A DNA stretch of 41,154 nucleotides from Bradyrhizobium sp. WSM1743 (GTDB lineage Bacteria; Pseudomonadota; Alphaproteobacteria; Rhizobiales; Xanthobacteraceae), in contig NZ_KI421494.1 of assembly GCF_000473065.1 (NCBI RefSeq), positions 1 to 41,154 on the forward strand, in the 5' to 3' direction. Positions within the stretch are counted from its first letter, which is position 1; the number at the start of each line of letters is the position of its first letter. Below are positions 25,940-34,350 of the stretch, piece after piece. The translations under genes and the position numbers were made by a program. The notes beneath the pieces are model-generated. The model saw only the letters and a program-made list of their open reading frames with translations. It did not search any database and was not told where the DNA came from.

Positions 25940-27831
25940 TGAGAAAGCTGCGCGATGACATCGTGGCACGCCATTTTAGGGCCTCCAAATTCGCCCTCGA
26001 GAGTGGCGAGTCCACGCGCTTGGACTGCCATGCCGACAACGAGATGTTGTTCGTATTCTCCGGCACCGGCGCGGTCACCTATGGCGACGGGTCGCTCTTT
26101 ACCACGCAGCTCAGCCCCGGAGACATGCTGCTGATGTCTCCGTTCACTGCCCATCTTATCAAAAACGATGGGGCAGAGCTCCTGGTCATGGGAAATGCTT
26201 GGTGGGAAGACAGGCAGACCGTTGACGAAAGCGTCAAAGCGCCCACCAAGGCGCCGCGTACGTGCCTCGTTCTGCCGAGCTTTACGACGCCCAACGGGCG
26301 CATGCATCTTGGGCATCTGGCAGGGCCGGTCGTCGCTGCCGACGTGTTTACCCGGGCGCAAAGGACACTTGGGCTCGACTGTTACCAGCTTTGTGGGACA
26401 TTGGGTTTTCAGACGCATGTGGCGATCACCGCTGCGCGCGAAGGGCGGAGCTACCGCGAAACCTCGCGAGCCTACTCGGATGATTTCCTCGCTAATTACC
26501 GTTTGCTGGGGGTAGACTTCGATGTGTTCGCGACGCTCGACGAATTGCCGCGTTTCGAACGGGTCGCTCGCGAGTTCTTAGCCGCGCTGGACGCCGGCGG
26601 CCATCTCATCGAGAAAACCGCCCACGTTCCGTATTGTGAGCACGGGCACGGATACTTGTTCGAAGCCAACGTGCGCGGCTTCTGTCCGCACTGTGGCGAA
26701 GGGATCAGCTCGGAATGCGAGAACTGCGCGCTGTTCGTGCCCGATGAAGAGCTGATGGATCCGGTCTGCAATCACTGCAACCGGCCGGCAGCGTGGCGAC
26801 CGCTGAAGCGCATGTTCGTGCCGCTGGAGCCGCATCGCGCCGTGCTCGAGCGGTACCTGATGTCGGGGGCCTACGTCGGCAAAATGCCGGATTTCGTCGC
26901 CCGGGTGTTGCAGCACAAGCTGCCAGACGTTCCGCTCGGAATCTATTCATCGGACGGACTTGCTCTCCCCTTGCGCGGGCAAGAGGACCAGAAGCTCTGT
27001 TCGGCCGTCGAGCTCGTCCCCCGCTTCTTGACGGCACAGAATATGCTTGCCTTCCGTGGGGAGCTCGGCTCGAACGAGGTCGAGCTTGCGCTCTTCTTTG
27101 GCTCCGACAACGCGTATCTGCGCTGCATCACCTTCCCAATCTTGCTCCATCTTGATGATCCCAGCAGAGTTCGCATCGTGGGATTTTTTGGCAATGAATT
27201 CTACCAGCTTGATGGCCGCAAGCTCTCCACCTCGCGGGGCCATGTCATATACGCCGATGATCTCATCCGCAAGGGAATTCCGGCCGACTGGCTGCGTCTA
27301 TATGTTTGCCATACGCGTCCAGCGGTTGCCCCGACGAGCTTTAGCTTTCGTGAAGCCTTTGACTGGATCCAACGGCGCCGCAGCCTACTCGCATCAGTCA
27401 TTCATCACATCAGCCGCGCGGTCGAAACGCGTCACCGCGGGACGTTGCCGGAGGCCGGCACTTGGGAACGCGTGCATCGCGCATTCTATCAGCAGCTTTG
27501 CGAGCGTCAGCAAGAGGGCCGGCGGCTATTCTCGGTCGAAGGATTCGACCCGCGGCAGATCGCGGAGCTAATCGATCGATTGCTTCACGACCTTGATGGA
27601 TTCGCAACACAAGCGCTAGGCCCACGCTATCACCCGGGCATCGAGCGCGCCGCCTGCGCCCTCAGCGTTGCCGGCCTGCGGCTGTGGGCGACGCTTGCCT
27701 GGCCGGTGATGCCCGGGCTCTGCACTGCACTCCTGGCGCGCCTCGGCATCCGAGAAGCGCCATGTCTGAACCACGCCTTGCAATGGATTCCGGCCGGGCG
27801 ATCCTTCGATACCAGAGGATGGACTGCATGA
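25936..27831 (+). CDS. Cupin-MetRS fusion, hydrazine-synthetase type (N-N bond formation)
   Basis: A 631-residue two-domain protein. Residues ~10-95 are a cupin with likely metal ligands His32, Glu36 and His73. Residues ~108-600 are a class I methionyl-tRNA-synthetase-like domain: the HIGH motif is HLGH (124-127), Cys-rich zinc knuckles follow (FCPHCGEG, CENC, CNHC), and the KMSKS equivalent is KLSTS (429-433), with Thr replacing the second Lys. The fusion is the architecture of hydrazine synthetases such as Spb40 of the s56-p1 pathway. There, as established for that family, an amino-acyl adenylate esterifies an N-hydroxylysine and the cupin rearranges it to an N-N bond. ATG 25936 overlaps the previous stop; ATG 25939 has better spacing to GGAGG. 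A second amino acid (glycine, glutamate or other) cannot be predicted. Confidence 0.88.
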   Translation: MMRKLRDDIVARHFRASKFALESGESTRLDCHADNEMLFVFSGTGAVTYGDGSLFTTQLSPGDMLLMSPFTAHLIKNDGAELLVMGNAWWEDRQTVDESVKAPTKAPRTCLVLPSFTTPNGRMHLGHLAGPVVAADVFTRAQRTLGLDCYQLCGTLGFQTHVAITAAREGRSYRETSRAYSDDFLANYRLLGVDFDVFATLDELPRFERVAREFLAALDAGGHLIEKTAHVPYCEHGHGYLFEANVRGFCPHCGEGISSECENCALFVPDEELMDPVCNHCNRPAAWRPLKRMFVPLEPHRAVLERYLMSGAYVGKMPDFVARVLQHKLPDVPLGIYSSDGLALPLRGQEDQKLCSAVELVPRFLTAQNMLAFRGELGSNEVELALFFGSDNAYLRCITFPILLHLDDPSRVRIVGFFGNEFYQLDGRKLSTSRGHVIYADDLIRKGIPADWLRLYVCHTRPAVAPTSFSFREAFDWIQRRRSLLASVIHHISRAVETRHRGTLPEAGTWERVHRAFYQQLCERQQEGRRLFSVEGFDPRQIAELIDRLLHDLDGFATQALGPRYHPGIERAACALSVAGLRLWATLAWPVMPGLCTALLARLGIREAPCLNHALQWIPAGRSFDTRGWTA

Positions 27832-29066
27832 CGGAGTTTCTTCTCTATATCAATTATCGTCGACTCATACGAGAAAGCATTCGTGCATTCGAAGCGGCGC
27901 ATCGGCTCGGTTACCGCGTCGCTGTACTTGGTCACCCGCTGCCCCCGGACCTTGCCTGCTACGTCGACGAGTGGCGCCAATGCAATCCCGCGAGCCTTGG
28001 CTCGCTCGAGAGCGCCGTCGAGGAGCTCAGAAAGCATATCCAAATTGCCGGCGTAGTCTGCTTTACGGAAACTGCTGTCGAAGCCTGCGCCATCGTTGCC
28101 GCGAAATTGCGGCTGCCCGGGTTACCGCACGCATCCGTGTCGGCGGTGCGGGACAAATCGATACTGCGCGAGCGAACACAGTCGGTTTCCGGCCTCGCGC
28201 ACCGCCTTTTGCAGAATGATAGCGATCTGGTAGAGTTCATCGGTCTAGCGGGGCTCCCGGTCATCGTGAAACCGGTGAACGCCTCGGGCAGCACCGGAAT
28301 CTATCTTATTCGCGAGCCTGCCGACCTGGATGTCTTTCATTCCACTAGCAAAAAGATCGGCAATCCGACGTACGACCCGACTTTGCACCGGGAAACGCTC
28401 ACGTTCCTGGCCGAACGTTATATCGGGGGGCAGGAGGTGAGTGTGGAAGGGTACGTTTGCAGCGGTGAAGTCACCGTTGTCGGGATCACGCACAAGCTCA
28501 CCTCGGATCCATATTGCCTCGAGGTGCGGCATATTTTCCCTGCCGACCTCGGCCGTGAGATGCGGAGCATGATTGAAGAAAAGGCCAAAGAGTACGTGCT
28601 GGCGCTGCGCCTCGACCATGCGTCCTTCCACCTCGAAGGCAAATACGACGGCGCGCAGTTCACGCTCATTGAGGTCGCTGCCCGGCCGGGCGGGGATTAC
28701 ATCGCGTCGCATCTTGTCCCGCTTGCGTTGCACTATGACTTCTACGAAAACCTTGCTCGCATCGCAGTGGGCACGGCGCCTCTCCCCCCGCCCGCGCCGC
28801 AGCGGGTGGCCGGGATCCATTACGTCTTGGCCAAACAGGAGGGACGGCTGCTCGGCTACCGCGGCCTCGAGGCGGTTCTCGATCACCCTTGGGTCGAGCA
28901 GGCGATCGTCGAAACATCGGTCGGTACACACATTGTGCTTCCGCCGAACGATTTCCGTCTTCAACGTCTGATCGCGGTGATCAGCACCGCGCCGAGTCAA
29001 GCGCTGCTCACGAAGCACCTCGATTGGGTATCGAAGACGATCACCCCGGTCTTCGCCCGCGAGTGA
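27828..29066 (+). CDS. ATP-grasp carboxylate-amine ligase 1
   Basis: A 412-residue ATP-grasp protein. Start ATG 27828 overlaps the previous stop (ATGA) and has AGAGG 9 nt upstream. After an N-terminal pre-ATP-grasp domain come VIVKPVNASGSTGIYLI (ATP-binding lysine and glycine-rich loop), GGQEVSVEGYV, and the Mg-binding segment FTLIEVAARPGGDYIASHL. Such enzymes join a carboxylate, as acyl phosphate, to an amine, often making dipeptides in small biosynthetic operons. It likely couples the hydrazino acid, or its lysine-derived partner, to an amino acid. A related but divergent ligase is two genes downstream. Confidence 0.87.
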   Translation: MTEFLLYINYRRLIRESIRAFEAAHRLGYRVAVLGHPLPPDLACYVDEWRQCNPASLGSLESAVEELRKHIQIAGVVCFTETAVEACAIVAAKLRLPGLPHASVSAVRDKSILRERTQSVSGLAHRLLQNDSDLVEFIGLAGLPVIVKPVNASGSTGIYLIREPADLDVFHSTSKKIGNPTYDPTLHRETLTFLAERYIGGQEVSVEGYVCSGEVTVVGITHKLTSDPYCLEVRHIFPADLGREMRSMIEEKAKEYVLALRLDHASFHLEGKYDGAQFTLIEVAARPGGDYIASHLVPLALHYDFYENLARIAVGTAPLPPPAPQRVAGIHYVLAKQEGRLLGYRGLEAVLDHPWVEQAIVETSVGTHIVLPPNDFRLQRLIAVISTAPSQALLTKHLDWVSKTITPVFARE

Positions 29067-29069
29067 AAC

Positions 29070-30266
29070 ATGCAGGCCGACGTCATAGGCGCTGGTGCGA
29101 TGGGCAGGGGTATGGCGGCGCTGCTGCGCGAAGCCTTTCCGCGGTGGACGGTCCGTCTCATCGATTGCGACATGAGCGCGCTCACGGCCGCGCGCGCGGC
29201 ATGGAAATGTGAGATCTTGTGCACCGACCAGCCGCAGCAGGCAGAACTCGCACCCGTCGTGATCTGTGCCGCCACGTGGCCGGTCACGCTGGGCGTGATC
29301 GAGAGCCTAGCGAGCCGCGCTGCACGTGGTTTGCTCGTGAGCATCAGTCGGCCTGCGGCCAAGGACGTGCCACGCGTGCAGCAGGCGCTGATCCAAGCTC
29401 CGAGTCTTGCGGCGGTTCTACCCTGCGGGCTGGAGCCGGGGCTGACGGAGATCCTGGCCGGCTATCTGCTGGAATCCACTCAGGAGGTGCAGTCTCTTCG
29501 TATCTGCTGCGGTGGGATCGTCGTGCCACGCCCGGCCAATCCTCTCGGCTACAAAAGGCTCTTCGGCACTTCCCACCTGCCCCTCGCCAAGTGCGACGCC
29601 TATTGCATCCGCGATGGCGCCCTCTGCGTCGTTCCGCGGTTTTCCGATGTTCAACAGCTCGCTTGGCCCGGCATTGGGGTGCTGGAGCACTGGCATGACG
29701 GGATGCAGCCGCGGCTCTCGGACCATCCGAAATTGTCGCGGCCGGGTGTCGATGTCGACCAACGCACATTGCGTTGGACCGGATATGTCGAACTGGTCGC
29801 ATTGCTCGATCAACTCGGCGTCTTGGCCGAGGATGCCGTGGACGAAAATACGGGCCTCACCCCAAAGCAGCTTTTCGAGCGGGCCACCCAGCGCACCTTC
29901 GGCTTGGCGGAGAACGAACAGACAAAGACGCTTCTGGCAATCGATCTCGCCGGAAGTCGGCACGGGCGACGGTCTGTGCAGGGTTTGCGGCTCACCTTCA
30001 CCGACCGCGTCGACGTGCGCTCGATGGCGCTGGCCACCTGCTTGCCCGTAGTGTTCCTGGTCAACTGGCTGACGGGGGCCGGAAAAGCCGTTGGCGGATT
30101 GCACTATCCGGAGACCATTATCACCCCGCAGGTGGCGCCGGTCATGCTCGACTGGCTCGGGCGTCGAGGTATTGAGATAACAATGGACAGATCCGATGAC
30201 GATGCGGAAGAAGGAGCTGCTGGTCTTGGGGGGAGTGAGCGAAATTCAGTCCCGCCACCTCTATGA
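29070..30266 (+). CDS. Saccharopine-dehydrogenase-like NAD(P) oxidoreductase
   Basis: A 398-residue protein starting 3 bp after the ligase gene. The N-terminus is a Rossmann fold (DVIGAGAMGRGMAALL), and the later CGLEPGLTEILAGYLL and NPLGYKRLFGTSHL are typical of the saccharopine dehydrogenase / homospermidine synthase group. Saccharopine dehydrogenases cleave or form a secondary amine between lysine and a carboxylic acid. In a hydrazine pathway the analogous step would be oxidative cleavage of the N-N-linked lysine adduct, releasing a hydrazino acid and an aldehyde. That role is an inference from context. Its last 71 nt overlap ligase 2. Confidence 0.8.
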   Translation: MQADVIGAGAMGRGMAALLREAFPRWTVRLIDCDMSALTAARAAWKCEILCTDQPQQAELAPVVICAATWPVTLGVIESLASRAARGLLVSISRPAAKDVPRVQQALIQAPSLAAVLPCGLEPGLTEILAGYLLESTQEVQSLRICCGGIVVPRPANPLGYKRLFGTSHLPLAKCDAYCIRDGALCVVPRFSDVQQLAWPGIGVLEHWHDGMQPRLSDHPKLSRPGVDVDQRTLRWTGYVELVALLDQLGVLAEDAVDENTGLTPKQLFERATQRTFGLAENEQTKTLLAIDLAGSRHGRRSVQGLRLTFTDRVDVRSMALATCLPVVFLVNWLTGAGKAVGGLHYPETIITPQVAPVMLDWLGRRGIEITMDRSDDDAEEGAAGLGGSERNSVPPPL

Positions 30267-31431
30267 CCAGGCGCGCGCGCAAGGCTTGCGGGTGGTGTTG
30301 ACGGACACGCCAAAGCGTCTCCAGCAGGCCCATCATTTGCATGATCTCGCCGATGAGATCCATCCCCTCGACTTCGAAGATGTGAGCGCCTGTCTCAAGT
30401 GGGTTGGCAAATATCCACGACGCGAACTTCTTGCCGGAGTGTTCAGCTTCAAAGAAAAAGCGCAGCCGGCGATCGCTGCGCTCGTTCGCCGCTTTGGATT
30501 CAAGGGCCCCAGCGAGCGTGCGCATGAGTGTACCACCAACAAGTTTGTCTGCCGCGATACCTTGCGGGCGGCCGGATTTGCCCAGCCGGAATCCAGGCTG
30601 TGCCGATCCGGTGAGGCGATCGATCAGGCATTTGCCGAGCTCTCGCGCCGGCATCGCAAGCTCATCCTTAAGCCGATGATCGGGTACGGCAGCGAGAATG
30701 TCTTTCTGCTGGATAGCGCGACGGCTCTTGCCACTACGCTCGCGCACGTCAAACCGGCAAGCGAAAGGCCCTTCCTGCTCGAATCGTTCGTTGAGGGCCG
30801 GGAGTTCAGCGCGGAGGGTTTGTGCGTCCGTGGCTTGCCGACGGTCTTGAGCTTGACGCAAAAATTCTTGATCGGCGGTGGCAATTTCGTGGAGTGCGGT
30901 CATGTCGCGCCGGCCGACCTTGCGCCTGCTTTGCGTGAGCGCGCGATCACCGTCGTGCAGAGCGCCGTGCATGCCGTCGGTCTGATTTTCGGCATGTTTC
31001 ACGCGGAGTTCTGGGCTTGCGACACCGGCGAGATCGTCATGGGGGAAATCCACTCCCGACCCGGAGGCGACTACATTACACACCTGACGCAGCACGTGAC
31101 CGGCATCGCTTATTACGGCAGCGTGTTTGCCCAGATGCTGTGCGCTGACGCCGGCGTGGTGATGCTTCCCGCGGCCAACTGCGGCGCCGCCGGCATCCAA
31201 TACTTCGTCCCGCCCGCCGGCAGGGTGAAGGAAATCACCGGGTATGATCGTCTGCCAGAAATGCCGGGCTATGCCGGTGCCGCGCTGTCGATCAAGGTCG
31301 GTGACACCGTGAAGCCCGTCTGCCACTCGTTCGACCGCGTCGGTCATGTGCTTGCCACCGGGGCGAGCGCCACCGAAGTTAAGGACCGGCTCAAGCGCAT
31401 GATCATGGCGGTCATCATCACCGTTCAATAA
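30196..31431 (+). CDS. ATP-grasp carboxylate-amine ligase 2
   Basis: A 411-residue ATP-grasp ligase: LILKPMIGYGSENVFLL for ATP binding, EGREFSAEGLCVRG, and the metal-binding IVMGEIHSRPGGDYITHL. It shares the RPGGDYI signature with ligase 1 but is otherwise quite different, so the two probably act on successive substrates. The start at 30196 lies inside the preceding gene (71-nt overlap) without a strong ribosome site, so translation is probably coupled; a later start is possible but would cut into the first strand (KELLVLGGVSEIQ). It is followed by the exporter after 19 bp. Confidence 0.87.
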   Translation: MTMRKKELLVLGGVSEIQSRHLYDQARAQGLRVVLTDTPKRLQQAHHLHDLADEIHPLDFEDVSACLKWVGKYPRRELLAGVFSFKEKAQPAIAALVRRFGFKGPSERAHECTTNKFVCRDTLRAAGFAQPESRLCRSGEAIDQAFAELSRRHRKLILKPMIGYGSENVFLLDSATALATTLAHVKPASERPFLLESFVEGREFSAEGLCVRGLPTVLSLTQKFLIGGGNFVECGHVAPADLAPALRERAITVVQSAVHAVGLIFGMFHAEFWACDTGEIVMGEIHSRPGGDYITHLTQHVTGIAYYGSVFAQMLCADAGVVMLPAANCGAAGIQYFVPPAGRVKEITGYDRLPEMPGYAGAALSIKVGDTVKPVCHSFDRVGHVLATGASATEVKDRLKRMIMAVIITVQ

Positions 31432-31450
31432 TGAACAGCCTGGGGTAACC

Positions 31451-32674
31451 ATGCTCCAACTGAAGCCCGCGCAGCGTATGTTCTGGAACGTGTTCGCTCA
31501 GAATTTTCTCAACAACTACGGCTACTTTGCGCCGCTCTCCGTGCTCGGCCTCTATCTCCTCGACCGATCGCTCTCCGCGGCTCAGGTTGGTACTCTGTTG
31601 CTGCTCCTGTCCGCTTCCGGGCGAGCCTCACGCGCCTTGTTCGCTCCACTGCTGGACCGCATTTCCGCGCGTTATGCCTTGACGATAAGCTATCTCGTGA
31701 TGGGGGCGGGCTATATCATCGTGGCTGAGAGCGCCGCGTTTGCCGGGGCCGCGCTCGGACTATTTCTGGTCGGCACCGCTTACGGATCCTGCAGCTTGCT
31801 GCTGCGCGTGATTACGGTCCGCCTGCGCGAGGATCAATCGTTGCGTTTGATGCTGGTGAAGCTCGCCGTAGGGACGAATATCGCTGCCACGCTCGGACCG
31901 TTGCTCTCGAGCCTGCTGTACGTGCAAATGGCGCCAAACGCCCCGTTCCTCGTCACCGGCTTGGTGATGGTGTCGAGTGGCTTGGTCTGCCATGCCGTTT
32001 TGGGGAACGGGCTGCCAGTACTGGACCGCGGCGGGAACTGGTGGAAGTCGCTGCTGCACAGCGCAACGCGGTCCGACCTTCGCTTGGTATTCGTGGCGAC
32101 TGCATTCACGTGGTTCGCCCTGGCGCAGATCTTTTCATTTGCGCCAATCGTGCTAGGCCGCTTGTTGGCCGGTCCAGAAATCGTTTGGACGATTGCCGCC
32201 CTCAATGCCGCCTTGGTGGTCGGGGCATCGTTGCCGCTGATGAAGGCGCTCGAGCGCGCGCATATCGACGACGTCGAGTCGCTGATCTTGTCGGCGGTCC
32301 TGGTCCTGGCGTGTTTCGCGCTGCTATCAGCGTTCGTGAACCTCTTCACGATCTACCTCGCCGTCGCATTGTTGTCGGTCGTGGAGATTGTCGCCCTGCC
32401 GTCCTTGTCGGTGTTGCTTGTCCAGAATACACCGGGAAGGGATCACCTCGCCTTGCTAGGCATCAACGCCGTCGGTATGGGTCTCGGAGAAGCACTCGGC
32501 AACTTTGTTGGCGCTGTGCTCGGCAGCGCTGAGCTTCACAACACGTTCGCTTTCGCGGTAATTGCCGCCCTTTATGGCGTGGGCACGATGTGGCTCTACC
32601 GTTTTCGCTGCAAGATGCTAGATATTGGTGGCCGGAAGGCCACGCAGGATGGCATTAACGTCGAGCGATCCTAG
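31451..32674 (+). CDS. MFS transporter, probable product exporter
   Basis: A 407-residue major facilitator with about 12 hydrophobic segments (such as GLYLLDRSLSAAQVGTLLLL and AGAALGLFLVGTAYGSCSLL). The loop between helices 2 and 3 (RASRALFAPLLDRISARYAL) fits MFS motif A. The ribosome site TGGGG precedes ATG 31451. As last gene of the six-gene operon it most likely exports the pathway product or gives self-protection. Uptake cannot be excluded. No terminator is obvious after 32674. Confidence 0.87.
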   Translation: MLQLKPAQRMFWNVFAQNFLNNYGYFAPLSVLGLYLLDRSLSAAQVGTLLLLLSASGRASRALFAPLLDRISARYALTISYLVMGAGYIIVAESAAFAGAALGLFLVGTAYGSCSLLLRVITVRLREDQSLRLMLVKLAVGTNIAATLGPLLSSLLYVQMAPNAPFLVTGLVMVSSGLVCHAVLGNGLPVLDRGGNWWKSLLHSATRSDLRLVFVATAFTWFALAQIFSFAPIVLGRLLAGPEIVWTIAALNAALVVGASLPLMKALERAHIDDVESLILSAVLVLACFALLSAFVNLFTIYLAVALLSVVEIVALPSLSVLLVQNTPGRDHLALLGINAVGMGLGEALGNFVGAVLGSAELHNTFAFAVIAALYGVGTMWLYRFRCKMLDIGGRKATQDGINVERS

Positions 32675-33526
32675 AGAATGCTTTCTCACCGTCGGCTTGG
32701 TGCTGTTGAGCCCCTTGCAACTCATGCTCCCCTTGCTCTCTCAGAGCGGGCTCAAGGTCAGCGTAGAGATGGTCTAAAGCCCCAAGGATTCGATCTACGA
32801 AATGCTCCGCGTCATCGCCCCCTATCTCTCAAGTCATGGTGAAGGTCATAAAGGCCCACTCGCAGGAGTAGAACCGTTCTCAAGGTCCTCCGCACCCCAA
32901 TGCTGCTTGCAGTCGCCAAGATGTAGTCGAGGGGCAGCTTGTTCTGCTCATCTAGTCTGACCACAAGGCCGATACCCGGTCGCTGCTTGGAGCTGCGTCG
33001 CAGCGTCCAGGTGTCTCAAAAATTGGTTCGGCCGGGGCTGCTCCGCGAAACTTGGGTGTGCCTTGACATCGCGGGTCTCCGCGACGGGCACCGCGAGCCT
33101 CTCTCGCGGCTATAAGCTCGTCACGGCAATCCCGGCCGCCACTCTTGATTCTCTGGAGATCTCGTCGTCTCGGCCATCTCGGTGAGTCTCGACCGTGAAT
33201 GCGATCCAGAGACTCATCCTTCTCGAGACGCAGGCTATGGAAACTGGTGTGGCCTCAGTCCATGCGCGACGAATGGGTTACTCGACATGGGAACCGAGTA
33301 TGGTGGCGCCCCGACGCTGAGTACGAATTTGCGATCCGATCGAAATGCGCGGCATGGCCCGCGCAGGTCACGCGCAGAGCGGGCGTCGCTTTGCTGGCAG
33401 TCGGTCTTCGAAGCGCTTTAGCTACCCACAGAAGTCGAAGGTACCTTGATGACGGCGCGGCCGACTGGCATGCTTTGGCGCATAAAAGTTCGAGCGTTTG
33501 TGGCCTGGAATGTGCGTCGCGTCCGA
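32675..33526. other. Scrambled intergenic region
   Basis: Only short frames occur. A plus-strand stretch around 33230-33330 (LWKLVWPQSMRDEWVTRHGN) is somewhat protein-like but unidentified. No RNA gene, promoter or IS could be recognised. It looks like decayed insertion-rich DNA. Confidence 0.4.
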
Positions 33527-33577
33527 GATCCGTCTGTCGCCACGCGGCCGAGATCCGGTTTCCGTTGAATTCGCTCG
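33527..33577 (+). repeat. 51-bp perfect direct repeat, copy 1
   Basis: Begins GATCCGTCTGTCGCCACGCG and ends GTTGAATTCGCTCG; identical to 36320-36370 over all 51 bases and in the same orientation. The flanks differ. It lies 5' of the DUF736/DUF3422 segment. Confidence 0.85.
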
Positions 33578-33891
33578 CCGGTCTTTTCGGGACGCGAGGA
33601 TCGCCACGTTCTCGTTGATGTCAGCTCTGTTTCGGATCGAGCGCACGAACGGCCTCTTCGATGGATGGATCTGACCGAAGGCCGGCTAAGAAGCCTCGAT
33701 CGCCTATGGCGCAACAGCGGCATCACAACTTTCATCCCCTGCCGGCTGCGCCGTCATTCCTCGCGAAACGAGAAAGTTCCTCCTTTGCTGCCGAGCCCCT
33801 GCGGGGTGCGCCGTCGACCGCCTCCGGCCTGTCGATCACCATCGAGCCGAAAGGTGCGGGCTCGGAAAACTTCAGATCAAGGAGAACTTCG

Positions 33892-34350
33892 ATGGCGACC
33901 GTCGGCACCTTCAAGACGACCGGCAACAACGAGTTCAACGGCGAAATCGTCACCCTCTCGCTGCAGCCGAGGAACGTCCGCATCGTCCCCGAGACGAGCC
34001 GCTCGGGCGACAACGCCCCCAGCCACCGGATCTATGTCGGCCGTGTGGAGATCGGGGCCGCCTGGACCAAGCGCTCCAACGAGGGCCGCGATTATCTAGG
34101 TCTCAAGCTCGACGACCCGAGCTTCACTGCTCCGATTTTCGCCAACCTCTTCGCCGAGCCGTCGCAACGGCGACTGACCCGACCCAAATGCCTCGCCCGG
34201 TTGGCCCCGGCGGGGCATCACCTTGCGCAGGAGCCGGCCGCGATCTTGCGGCAGCGTCGCACCACGACCATGCGAGCTTCCAGGGTGGACGCACTGATTC
34301 CCTCAAGGAGCTTCAGTCGCAAGCAACCGAGGGCGTGTCGTCGTGCTTGA
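33892..34350 (+). CDS. DUF736 family protein with altered C-terminus
   Basis: From ATG 33892 (AAGGAGAA 7-8 nt upstream) the protein reads MATVGTFKTTGNNEFNGEIV and continues with VGRVEIGAAWTKRSNEGRDY, LGLKLDDPSFTAPIFANLF, the standard DUF736 fold of ~100 residues found in rhizobial plasmids and integrative conjugative elements. After FANLFAE the normal ending (DE-x-GY-LIWSR) is lost and replaced by an unrelated basic tail (PSQRRLTRPKCLARL...) to the stop at 34350, where it runs into the DUF3422 gene. This suggests a deletion junction near 34150, and that the piece came from a conjugative element. Function of DUF736 is unknown. Confidence 0.82.
   Translation: MATVGTFKTTGNNEFNGEIVTLSLQPRNVRIVPETSRSGDNAPSHRIYVGRVEIGAAWTKRSNEGRDYLGLKLDDPSFTAPIFANLFAEPSQRRLTRPKCLARLAPAGHHLAQEPAAILRQRRTTTMRASRVDALIPSRSFSRKQPRACRRA

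Noticed and set aside
25965..25980. TGGCACG motif as another sigma-54 promoter
   Set aside because: It is followed by CCATTTTAG with no GC at the -12 position and lies inside the cupin coding region.
25936..27831. Interpretation as a housekeeping or duplicate methionyl-tRNA synthetase
   Set aside because: The N-terminal cupin, the KLSTS motif, the shortened C-terminus and the operon context do not fit protein synthesis.
30142..31452. 436-codon open frame on the minus strand
   Set aside because: It is antisense to ATP-grasp ligase 2 and has no recognisable motifs; the plus strand encodes clear ATP-grasp signatures. Such mirror frames are common in GC-rich coding DNA.
24677..32674. Interpretation as a hydroxamate siderophore cluster
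   Set aside because: The N-hydroxylase alone would suggest it, but there is no N-acyltransferase, NIS synthetase, NRPS, TonB receptor or Fur box in the operon. The cupin-MetRS fusion fits N-N chemistry instead.
32675..32720. Intrinsic terminator after the exporter gene
   Set aside because: Only a weak 5-bp hairpin (GAGAA-TGCT-TTCTC) without a T-run is visible.
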